From Certhia americana (taxonomy: Eukaryota; Chordata; Aves; Passeriformes; Certhiidae), in the NCBI GenBank assembly GCA_018697195.1, contig CM031879.1, positions 38,884,573-38,948,572 on the forward strand: DNA of 64,000 bases. Reading direction: 5' to 3'. The notes under the pieces were generated by a model that was given only the letters and a program-made list of their open reading frames with translations, was not told where the DNA came from and did no database searches. The stretch's first letter is position 1, and every line of letters starts with the position of its first letter. Shown here piece after piece: positions 1 to 10,897 of the stretch. The translations under genes and the position numbers were made by a program.

Positions 1-3000
1 TAGCATATAATTTGGCTCATACAAAGGAAGATTCTTCCTCATTTTAACTCTATGCCATTTCATCAAAGGTGCAAAATAGGGAGCAGGTACCATGTAGTCT
101 GAAAGAGGAAACCTGTATTTCAGGATGTAATAGCCTGAGTGTTTTCCTTGGCAGATCCAACCTAATGATTGACATTACTTCATTATTTACCAGTGAATTT
201 AACTTACAAAGGGCAGAAACTTTCTGGTGTCTGGAAAAGATTGAACAAGAATTAAAATGTTAATGAAAAACAAGAGGTTTGGTTTCTTCCAGGTTTTTGT
301 TTATTTGTTTTGGGGGGTTTTTATGTAGAAGATCCAAATGACTACGTACTTTTGTTTTACAGCACTTTTTCCTTATTCTCAGCTCCTGGCTGATTGAAGT
401 ACTTGTTTTCTTATTACTTTTGTTTCCACCATTCTACTAAGCTTCTGTAAGTTTCTAGTACTTCTGTCAGGGATTACATTTAAACCTTACTTGCCAATTT
501 GTTAAGCCATTGAAGGCCTTATTGTAAAAAAAAAAAAAAGCAGGAAAGAAAGGGTCATGCATGAGAAAATTAAAAGAAACTATTTGAAATAGCTGGGTAG
601 TGCATAAAAAGAAATTCTCTATTTCTCCCTGTGAAGAATTTGATCTCACGTACGCAGAACTTTACAAACAGCTACTTTTTGCTAGTAATTATTCAACTCC
701 TTCTTTACTATCTTGATCTTCCTCTTTCACTTTCTACCAGCTTATCAGAAGTGATTTTTTTAAAGAGGCAAAAAAAATTATAATCCATTATAATAATCCC
801 TTGCAAAGATATCATAAGGATAAATCTTTATTCATAGTCCTCATCCGTATCTTGACAAAAAAAAGAAAGAAAGCTATGAATTCTTTAGACACTCCTCTGT
901 GACACAGAGGTTGCAAAGTCATTACATAATAATAAATACCCTATATCACTATAACTGCCACAGACATATTGTTCCAGAGGTCATTTTATGTCATTCTTAC
1001 TCTTCTGTGCCTGTCAAGATCTCAGTACCTCTCTTGTTTGACACATGGAGAACACTTAAACCAGGGTGGTAAAATGTGAAAGGAAGTGTCTGTGCTCTTC
1101 AAAATTGAACCAAACGTCTTTACTCCAAGGAGACAAGTTCCTGGGTGAATGCCAGTGCATTGAAAAGGTCAGCATTTCTAAGGAAACGAATGTCTTTGAC
1201 AGAAGTTTAGGCTTGGCTTGTGAGTGAAAAAAACAGAAAATAGTCATGATTTCTTTGAAAGTACATCTACTCTGAAAAAAAGATACTGAAGATCAGCAGC
1301 CTGAGCTAGAAGAAGTATGTCTGACAAGCCTATATGGCAATGAGCATCTCCTTGTAAGTCTAAATTTAGATTTAAAAGCAATGCAGCTTCATTTGCAGAA
1401 AATGTGCCTGAGCTAAAGCAACTTGCCTTTGCAGGACATGCATATACTATTCATCCAGCTAACTCATTCAGCTACACCTGACTCATTCCAGACATGAGGG
1501 AGGTACATAAATACTCATCTCTACATTTCCTTGGTTAGTCCAGGCAGAACAATCTTAGATCACATTGTACCTACTGGCGTACGAACAATCGTAGAAGAAA
1601 GTTCTTAAGTTCCTTGCTATGAAGCTTTGTAAAGTAGTTGGAAAATTGCTCTGGAATGATTACACTCTCCAATTAAGTCTTTTTTCATGGTACTTCTGTG
1701 ACATACCAAGGAAAAGGAGAATCTTCCATGTGGGAGTGAAGAAATGCATCAGAATGTAAATTTCCTTCTCAAGCCAAGAACACGAGCAGAAACCAGGAAC
1801 TGCTCTATGCTTTTCACGGGACTCTATTCTAAAAATGAAAATTAGCATATGCATAAATGGTTGCAAAAATGAAATGTAAGGAAAGAAATATATTAAAAGC
1901 ATATCTGAAGATTTACAATAAAGCTGGGATGAGTTTTAAAAAGTAATTATACTGTGCTCGTTGAGTGAGTCTGAATTCGCAAGGTGACTAATAGCAGCTA
2001 TTTGCTGTTAGCATAGCAGTTTAAATAATATAAACTGTAGTACGTTTTCTGCTGGCCTTTTTTAACATAAAAAAACAGTTTACAAAAAAAAAAAAAAACT
2101 AAGAAATTAGTACTGTTATTTCAAAGCTAAACATCACAAAAATACATTTATTAAAAGAAGTAGATTCCTTATAATGACTTTCAGCCTTTTATCATTATTT
2201 CCAGTAAGTCAGTCTCAGAAACAAAGTACACTCTGGGGGCAATCAAGCACAAACATGGCATTTGTTCTTCAGCTAAATACAATCTCTGGCTGCCTCCTTT
2301 TTACCTTTGAGATATAAATCCTCATGAGGCTTCAGTCAGATGCAGCAATGTTCCAATAAGTCAATCCAGTGGGATGCCTGTTCTGATTATCCCAATTCAT
2401 CTTCAGTGCAAGCTGCTGAAATATGCACATAATAACAAACCAGTAGGGAGTACTGAAGAAAATCTACCTTTTTTATAATTAGACATTTGCTATAAAGAGC
2501 TGCAGAGTTATATAATCATCCTAGTAGATATAGATGCTTTAGTTTGTTTGCTACTGAAGCATGGATAATTTGTCATCCATTTGATCTACTGTTTTCAACA
2601 GATTTATTTCTTTGCATTGTGACTTTATATGAAGATATCAATAATCTAAGCTTATAGAATTCAAACCACTATGATAAGATCTGAGCATATTCAGTACTGT
2701 CTTTCTAGAAAGGTGTAATTGGTGAGAGAATCAGATTGGCTGATCTTATTTATTCTAGCTGCTTAGATGAAGAAAGCTATAATAGCAGAAGCCATTTATG
2801 TGCTATAAATATCCTAATGAATACGCAGTTGCTTCCAGGAAAACATTTTGTAAAAGTTGTGTCCTTAACCAATATTGCCTCACTGGCAAGCATTTCTAGT
2901 TCTAATGTGGTCACAGTCTTAGCCACTCTACCCTTTTCAGAAAAATAAGATTTTCAGGGGAAAATTAACACCCATCATATGGATTGCCATCAGTAAGAGT

Positions 3001-3657
3001 ATAAAACTCCTGAGTAATTAAGGGATATGAATAAAACCATTTCTTTCTCGTTAGAAGAGATTAACACCCCACTAAGTCTGAAAAACTGAAAACCTTCAAG
3101 AAATAAAGAATAAAAGATGCTTCCCTGAAAAACAGAGACGTTTTCTGAGAGATGATCATCAGTACAGATTGTGAGGAATAGGTGCCAAACATCATTATTT
3201 TTAAGAGAAAATCACCCTTTATGGCATGTATATCTGCAGAGAGATGAATTCAAACAGATTTCAGAGTTTGAATCACAAAAGAAATGTATCCCAGAAGAAG
3301 CAATTTTATATACCTACCTCCCGTTGATTTCAACATCATGTAACACAAGTTACCACATACAATAAATATCTTCACTGCTTTACAGACCATCACATCATTA
3401 TTAAAAATCTTTTGATTTAGGCTAATCATCATCTGGTTCTCTTTTATGCCAAAATCTACTGAAGTGCAAATATAGACAGGATTTACTGGCATAATAAGTA
3501 ACCTTGGTGAGGAGAGTAGTCCTCCCCAGAACTAACTGCAGTGTAAAGCAAGGTAGAGTGTGTCATCTCCATCTGCATTTATTTAGAGGATAAATTTGCT
3601 ATTTCCTATTACTAATGTATTCCCTGAAAATAAATTTTTAAAGATTTCCCTTTTCCC

Positions 3658-3678
3658 TTTTTTTTTTTTTTTTTTTTT
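3658..3678. repeat. Poly(T) run, T21
   Basis: Uninterrupted run of 21 T on the plus strand, seen directly. It could be the tail of an antisense retrocopy, but the sequence on its right shows no recognisable source gene. Confidence 0.9.
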
Positions 3679-5699
3679 GGTGTCTTCTTCAGCAGCAGTC
3701 TGCCTTTATCTGTTCTTTGGTATCACATCTCAGGAGATGTTCCTACTAACATGCTACCATCCAGCTAGAGTCTGCAAGAGGACACTAGTGATTATTTAAA
3801 GTAACACCAAAATCCATTTTTAGCCACATTTGGCCACTGAGGATACAGTGAACAATAAAAATAGAATTATTTAAAAATCTAAGTTCTTTTTCCTTACTGC
3901 AACAAAAGCATTTTCTATTCCATAGTTAAAATATTTATGTTGCTGTTCATCAGCTGGATTCTGCTTTGGACTTGGGTACCTGATTGTCTTTTGGCTCTTA
4001 AGTACCTGCAATTACACCTTATTGAATTCTGTTTCTCCATTTAATGCAAACCAAATAATAACTTACATGTCTCAATGATAGAATGTCATAAAATGACATT
4101 ATGACATCTCATACATTATGAGAGAGAGCATATTGGATTTCATGGGGATGACTGAACAATGCTGCTTTTTAATTGTCTTTAGTACCTGTTTTTCATCACT
4201 TGCAGAAGACCTAAAATCAATTGATTTTTTTATGAAATGTAAAAATGTGTCAAACGAATATATGCATGCAGTGTAGCAGCAATGGTAACACTAATATGTC
4301 TCTTGCAGTAAGCTGTGCAGCAAACTCTCTGTAGAAATTACCACATGCATCACAATTCCTGATAGAAAATTTACAGGAGAATAGTTAATTTTACTAATTT
4401 TGGAGGTTTTTCATTGCTTTTTTTTTCTTTACTGATACCATGTCATATTCCAACTATCAAAAACTTTTAGTTTGCAAAAGGATGCAAAAATACTATGAGA
4501 AAAAGAATAGACTTTGCAATATCCTTTAACTTTTAAATGAAAAAAGATAGAAATTTATAAAATATTCCAAATTTTGTAGGCTTCTGCCTGATCAGATGGA
4601 ACATCCCAGAACAGAACAGGGAAAAGATTAAAGACATAGGAATTAAGAATTAGTTTTGCGGCTAAGTTGTCTCTGTGTGGGAAACATATCTGTGTGCTCA
4701 TATTAGGAAGTCAAATAGACATATATCTATCTCTGTGTTGATGGACTTTGCTCAATACGAAGCCATAAATATTTGTTTGTGCACAAACACTTTGTAAAAG
4801 TAAGATGTAAGCTCTTTGTGTTTAATCTAATTCCATGTTTTTGTAATGTAACAGACAGCACATTTGTTATCTATACAGACAGAACCAAAACCTGTCTTCT
4901 CGTATTAGAGAAGAGCAAAATTGTTTTCTCGTTGTTAAAACACACATGTCAATTTACATTTGAGATGCATAAATATTTGACCAATCAATAAAAAATATGG
5001 CAAACCTTTAGAAAATTTTATGTTATTCAAAAAATTGCAGTTTATATTGCTTCCTATCCTGCCTTAGATTGCACATCCTTACTATAAAAACACTTCAGGA
5101 TATTTTGCAAAAGAATCTAAGGATACTTTTTATGCTGTAGGACTGTTTTTTAATTTACCTTTGTTTCAAGATTTCTGGGGAAATCTTCACTTACAAAAGA
5201 GAAGGACACACTGCTTGCTATTAGCATTTTAGGAAAAATAGTTTTTCAAAGCAATTGCATCATACATTTTTAGCCTAAGATTGTGAAATAGCACAAACAA
5301 GGTTTCATTTCAATATATGATAGCCCCTCATTGTTCTTTAATTCATGACATAGTGTGTGTAAAATTCTTATAGACAGTTTAATTCTGGCTGAAATATATA
5401 GGTATGAAATTATATGTAAAGTGTACACTTAAATAATGATATTATAGAGGTGTCAGTTTTCCTCTCTCTTTACATCATTGCATACATATAAGGAATGTAG
5501 AATTTTTCTCAGCTAAGAAAAGTTGATGTTCTTCCTCATTTGGTGGTGGAAAGCACCTACACTTCCATCCAAAAGCCTCAAATCATCACAATCTCAAAAA
5601 AAATTGCCAAGTTCAGGAACATTCTGACAAGAAAACTTAAAAATGTATTTCCATCCAGTGAAAGTTTATGGCATCATTCATATCTGATTTCTCCATACT

Positions 5700-5736
5700 A
5701 AAAAAAAAAAAAAAAAAAAAAAAGGTTTTTTTTTTT
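5700..5736. repeat. A24-GG-T11 self-complementary homopolymer pair
   Basis: A run of 24 A is followed by GG and a run of 11 T. The two runs are complementary and could fold back into a hairpin with almost no loop. Homopolymer length is error-prone in assemblies, so the exact counts are soft. Confidence 0.85.
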
Positions 5737-5949
5737 GCTTTATTTTAAAATTAAAGCAATTAAATTTCAAATATTGAGCAGAATTCATTATGCTATATAA
5801 AAAATATGCACTTTTTTCATCAGTGAAACAGAAGCTTCACTTGTGCAAGTGGAATAGGGTACTGATTTTCATATAATACACTTATAACTATTATTAGAAA
5901 AAATGTATTTCACACATGAAGTATACAAGAGCCTGCAGAAAGGAAGGAG

Positions 5950-6145
5950 AGCTAAGGGTGGCAGCAAGGCCTCCTCAACACAGGACACAAACTTACTGTG
6001 GCTGAACAGATCTGGTCAGGTGATGAAGAGCAGGGTTGGCCACAGTCCAGCCAGCCAGGCAGGTCTGTAATGGGAATGTAGGTCCCAGGTCAAGCTAGGG
6101 AGAGGATTCAGCAAGGGCAGGGATGGGCAAAACACAGATGCAAGA
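5950..6145 (+). repeat. Unnamed interspersed repeat, copy A
   Basis: This stretch is clearly more GC-rich than its flanks and shares several blocks, in the same order, with the minus strand of roughly 31,290-31,445. The shared blocks are CCAGGCAGGTCT, AGGTCC(C/T)AGGTCAAGC, a CCACAG box and a TTCAGCAA box. Two diverged copies in opposite orientation mark it as a dispersed repeat. I cannot assign the family; an ERV LTR piece or the 5' part of a CR1 are both possible. The right end is uncertain and the element may run on to about 6,410. Confidence 0.5.
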
Positions 6146-7290
6146 AGAACTACAGCCTAATTTGGGCAGGGTCTGATGGTGTAAATCAACAGCCAGGCAA
6201 GGGGATGCTCATTTAATCTCTTCTTACTGCTTCTTTGTTTTCCAGAGATCTGATCTAAGATTACATGGCTGCACCACATCAGAGCAAACTTTGAACAGGG
6301 ACAACTAAATCCCTGAGGGCTGTTAGGGTTGCAAAGGCTGAGTACAGAGAAAAATATTTCAGGACAGCAAGATCCTGCTACCCTCAGAGCCCTAAGAAAG
6401 AGCATGGCCTAGAGAGAAAAAGCAAGAAATTTGTTTGAAATGTCACTGAAATATCCTAGCAACAGTCCAAACTGGTGGCTGTAAGCAACTTGTTCAGATG
6501 GAGGATATTTATTAAAGCCAGAGTGTGACTCTAAGTCCAGGAGATTTTGAGTAATAGCATTTGACTTCTCAGAAAAAAAATACCCTGCAGATTTCTAGCT
6601 AAATATTCCCCACAGGCAGTTTCCACGATGTGCTACTGTTGTACAGTGTAAGTATACTTCCATCAGCTTCTACCACTTCTCTCTATAAATTATGATTCCT
6701 GACAGGACTATACCTCCAACCATTCAATTGCTGTTGTACTGCCGAAGACTGCCCCAGATATCTCCAGATATGACACTTCAGCAGAAATGTTTACAATTAA
6801 AATCCAGCATACAGAAGAAGGTACGTGTGAAATATAGCTCTCTTGAGAAGCAAAAAATCAATCCTAATTAAGTTGTTGTCTGAGTATTAGGCTTTTGTAA
6901 TTTTTATGAAATATATCTCTTTAAAACTAATATTGATTCCCCTCATAAAACTTCTTTCTTCTTCCTCTTACACAAGCACAACATTCACCTAGACGTAATA
7001 TTGCTTTCCTTTAGAAGACATTTTATAAGCTGATTTATCAAGTGGTTCTTAAAATAAATAATTTATTTAATTGCTGCCTATTATTACTGCCAAAATTTTT
7101 ACCTGTTTAAAATGTAACAGGATATTGATATGTGTGGGGTGGGAAAGAACTATGGCTATTCCTGAGCCAGAGAAGAAATCCCAGTAGATTGGCATAGTAT
7201 GAAGACAACCTGGTAAATATCTGCAGGAGGACCTGTCAAGATTTTCCCTTGCAACAGTACTGTACATTTGTGAAAATTTTTCAGAATAGA
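6146..7290. other. No recognised gene; partly GC-richer than flanks
   Basis: The first ~260 bases may be a continuation of the unnamed repeat to the left. An 82-codon minus-strand frame at 6,157-6,405 has no family motif. The remainder is AT-rich and featureless to me. Confidence 0.45.
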
Positions 7291-7295
7291 ATGGA

Positions 7296-7785
7296 GAATG
7301 GAATCACAGAATTGAGTATAGAATGGTTAGTTTTGGAAGGATACTTAAAGATCACAAAATCCTAGAATAAAATATGTTGGAAATGACTTCTAAGGTCACT
7401 GAGTCCAACCATCAAACTAACACTGCCTAGTCCACCATAAACCTTGTCCCATCTTGTTACCTCCGTCCCTCCACTATGGGCAGGAACACCTTCCACTAGA
7501 CTAGGCTGCCCAGGGTCCCGTCCAGCCTGGTCTTGAACATCTCCCAAGATGCAGAGAAACCCATTCCAGTGTCTCATGAATTTCACAGGAACAAATTTCT
7601 TCCTTATAACTAACATAAAACTAATTGCAGCCAGTTTGAAGCCATTCCCTCTTGTCCTATCACTGCATGCTCTTTTAAGAAGTCTCTCATCAGCTCTCTG
7701 GTAGGCCCCCTTTGGGTACTGGAAGGTGCACTATGGTCTCCCCAGAGTCTTCTCCAGGCTGACTAAACCAAGCAGCTGTGTGTAA
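7296..7785 (-). mobile_element. CR1 LINE 3' end, antisense, with duplicated tail
   Basis: Read on the minus strand this is the 3' part of a CR1 non-LTR retrotransposon. The plus strand shows the usual complement of the CR1 end: a CACAGAAT/ATAGAATGG start, then AAGGTCACTGAGTCCAACC, then the AGGCTGCCCAGGG and TTCTCCAGGCTGA blocks of the 3' coding end. The last ~55 bp occur twice in tandem. A first short tail at about 7,300-7,354 ends in AAAGATCA; a second begins at 7,355 and continues into the full fragment. Either a very short CR1 inserted next to an older one or the tail was duplicated. The element is 5'-truncated near 7,785, as most CR1 copies are. Confidence 0.85.
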
Positions 7786-9635
7786 AACAAAAGGATAAGA
7801 AAAATATCATAGATGTGCTGCATCCTCTGGTGTGACTTAACGTGGGTATGTAAGTTGAACTAGACCCACTTAATATGATAAGTGAAATCAAGGTTCTGAA
7901 TGGTTAACCATTTCCATCTCTTTATGTAATTATATTCTAATTGAATTTCTTCTAGATTTAACTGTGATTGTCTTATGCTGGGGTTAATTTCCTAGCATTT
8001 AAAATTCTTTGTGACACTGTTTCCATATTTGCTTTTTAGATGCCTGAATTTTGTGTTGAATATTTTCAGAATTTGGACAATAAAGAACAAAGCAAGCTCT
8101 CATCTTGCTCAATGAGACTACAGGACTCAACAAGATAATTACTGAGTAGTGTAGTCAATATATAGCTTGATTTCCAATTTCTGTAAGTCTGTCTCACATT
8201 AATATTAATATTTAAGTTATTGTCAAAATTCAATGTATTACTAATATGTACGCTTCATTCTTTTTCAAGATAATTGTAAATTATGTTTTGGAAAAAGAGA
8301 TAAACAGTGAAATAATTAAAATATTGGAATTACATGACTTGTTTCACATGGAGGAAGAGTCATAACTATCATCTAAACACTGTTTTAATTTGCTTTGCTG
8401 AACTTGAACCACCCAATGTAGTAATTCCATGAAAAATGACTGTGCCTCAGGCTGAAATGTCCTTGAAAATGACACTTAAAACAATTCAGATGTTTCAGAG
8501 AACAAGATCAGAGAAGAAAAATCTATTGTTTTGCCCTTGCTGAAAGCATCAAGGCAATCGTTTTGAAGATATTTAACCATCTCTCACCATCTCTCTGTTT
8601 CAGAGCATGAACTTGAACTTCAGCCTTATCTTAATGAAAAAAACCCAACATTTGAATCAATTGCCTATCTCTGAAAATATCTGCGGATCTTCTCAGATTT
8701 TCAATGTGAATGGGTATACTGTGACCATTGAACACCCAACCAAAGGATCTACACTTTTTTGAAGGTCCATTCCAGGTCATAAGATCAGTTATGTCTATAA
8801 AATTTTTTCTCTTATTTTCAAGTGGCTATTATGGCTCCACAAACATAAAATGCTAGCTCTGTATGTAAGCAAAGAGTTGCACTATAATGTAAAGAAATAT
8901 GACTTAAATTAAGAGATTCAAGTTAAAGTTCCGCAGGTAAGAATGACTATGGAGTTAACTGTCTTAAAGATAAATGAGTAATAAATGATATTTTTTCTTG
9001 TTTAATGTTGTGGTTTATTTAGTTTTGTTCATTCGAATACAATGAAATACCAGCAGCATGCTATACATACACATACACATATTTTAATATTGTTGCTATT
9101 GGTTACAAAATGCAAAACAAGAATACCTTGCATCTTTATGGCAGAAAGAAAAGCAATAATAGCTGTCCTATCTGTACAAACAAAAGAATGAAATTAAAAG
9201 CAGCTAACAGGAAGAAAGAAAGAAAACTTAATTTGATTCTGTAATATTTTCTCTTCAACACTTCTCTTGGAAATGAAGAGCAGATTTCATTTTTTGCACT
9301 AAAATATCAGTCATAAAATTTTGACCCCAATCAAAAATCTTTTATTTTGTTCTGCCAGCTAATTATACAGAAAGAAAGCATAGCAATTAAATGAATTTTA
9401 GTCTCTTAGTAAAAAAAAAATTTAATAGTCTGAAAATTAGGGTCACCAATTTAAAAAAAACAGTTGATTTTCCTTAGTTTTTACTGCTTCATCAAACTTT
9501 TATTCTGATTTAAAAGTGCTTGCTTATCCTACCCATCTACTATTTTAATCCTCTAATTTTGTCTTTTTTGCTCTAGCCAAGTTTGCAGACAGAGGTAATT
9601 TTGTAAAAAATTGGTTTAATTTTTTTCTCTGTATG
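7786..9635. other. AT-rich stretch, nothing recognised
   Basis: No open frame of note, no transposon hallmark and no structured RNA that I can identify. There are short A/T runs only. Confidence 0.6.
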
Positions 9636-9639
9636 ATCC

Positions 9640-10897
9640 AGTCAGCATGGGTTTATGAAAGGCAGGTCCTGCTGACCAAACTGATTTCATTCTATGACAA
9701 GCTGACCTGCTTAGTGAATGCCAGAAGGACTGTGGATGCTGTCTGCTTTAAGCTTCAGTAGAGAATTTGACCCTGTCTTCCACAGGGCATTCTCCAGAAG
9801 AAACTGGATGCTCATGGCTTGGACAGGTACACTCTTCCCTGGGTTAAGAAACTGTTGGGATGGCCAGGCCCAAGGAATGGTGGTGAATGGCTATGCACCC
9901 AGCTGGTGGACAGTCACTGGTGGTGTTTATTTGGCCTCAGTACTGGGACAAGATTTGTTTAATATCTTTATCTGTGATCTGGCTGAGGGCATCAAGGGAA
10001 CCCGCAAAGCTTTTGCAGATGATACCAAGTTGGGTGCAACAATTGATCTGCCCAAAGACTATATGTTGGGACCTAGAGAGGGGACAAAGACTATATGTTG
10101 GGACTGATGGGCCAAGGCCAATTGTACGATGTTTGTCAAGGCCAGGTGCTAGATTCTGCATTTGCAACAGGACTTTTGCAGGCAGCACTGCTGTCTGCGG
10201 GCAGAGTGGCTGAAAAGCAGCCAAGGTGAGAAGGACCTGAGGATGTTGGTCAACAGGAGCTGAACATGAGCCAGTGTGTTCCCAGGTGGCCAAGAAGGCC
10301 AATGTCATCCTGACCTGGATCAGCAATAGTGTGGCCAGCAGGACCACAGAAGGGATTGTCCCTTGTATTTGGCACTGGTGAGGAATTACTCAAGTTCTGT
10401 GTCCAGTTCTGGGCTCCTTTGGGGGAGAAATAGAGGTTGCTGGAGTGTGTCCAGAGAAGGACAATGAAGCTGATGGAGGATCTAGAGCACAAGACTTATG
10501 AGGTAATGCTGTGGGAACTGGGGTGGTTTAGCCTGGGAGAGGGAGGGAAGACCTTTTCACTCTCTACAACTACCTGAAATCTGGTTTTAGCCGGGTGGAT
10601 GTTGGCCTCTTCTCCCAAGTAACAAGGGATAGGATGAGAGGAAGTGGCATCAGGTTCCACAAGGGGAGGTTTAGATTGATATTAGGGAAAATTTCTTCAT
10701 AGAAAGGGTCATCAAGCACTAGAACAGGGTGCCTGGGGAAGTGATGGAGACACCATTCTTGCAGGCATTTAGAAGACATGTAGGTGTGGCATTTAGGGGC
10801 ATGGTTCAGTAGTGGACTTAGCAGTGCTGGGTAAGAAGTTGGATTTCATATTCTTAAACGTCTTTCCCAAACTAAATATTTCTGATTCTATAGTTAC
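9640..10897 (+). mobile_element. CR1 LINE, 5'-truncated, sense
   Basis: A sense CR1 copy that starts inside the reverse-transcriptase region (GTCAGCATGGGTTTATGAAA) and runs through the C-terminal coding blocks (for example GTGTGGCCAGCAGGA and TTGGATTTCATATT) to a typical end, TTCCCAAACTAAATATTTCTGATTCTATAG. CR1 elements encode an endonuclease/reverse transcriptase and insert by target-primed reverse transcription, which usually leaves 5'-truncated copies like this. The coding frame is broken by stops and indels, so the copy is dead. It is in the same orientation as the better-preserved copy at 22.4 kb and looks older, because it has more disruptions. Confidence 0.92.
9664..10107 (+). pseudogene. 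CR1 reverse transcriptase remnant
   Basis: Decayed part of the CR1 ORF2 reverse transcriptase. The open part (9,718-10,107) keeps the LFNIFICDLAEGI stretch and the FADDTKLG catalytic box (motif C, with the two aspartates of the polymerase active site). The motif A block is damaged, reading FSREFDPV where the family has FSKAFDTV, and the GVPQGS block is altered to GVYLASV. After FADD the frame drifts out of family homology. It cannot encode an active enzyme. Confidence 0.85.

Larger units (their letters stand above)
1..5940. other. AT-rich stretch with no recognised gene
   Basis: I see no gene and no recognisable transposon here. Open frames are short (at most about 80 codons), lack family motifs and look like chance. 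What can be seen is simple sequence: A14 at 526-539, A15 at 2084-2098, T21 at 3658-3678 and A24-GG-T11 at 5700-5736. There is also a small perfect inverted repeat at 4082-4100 with 8-bp arms and a 3-base loop. The stretch reads as intergenic or deep intronic sequence. Confidence 0.6.

Noticed and set aside
9887..10492. Frames of 80-136 codons on both strands over the first CR1
   Set aside because: They are shadow frames of the decayed CR1 ORF2, not independent genes.
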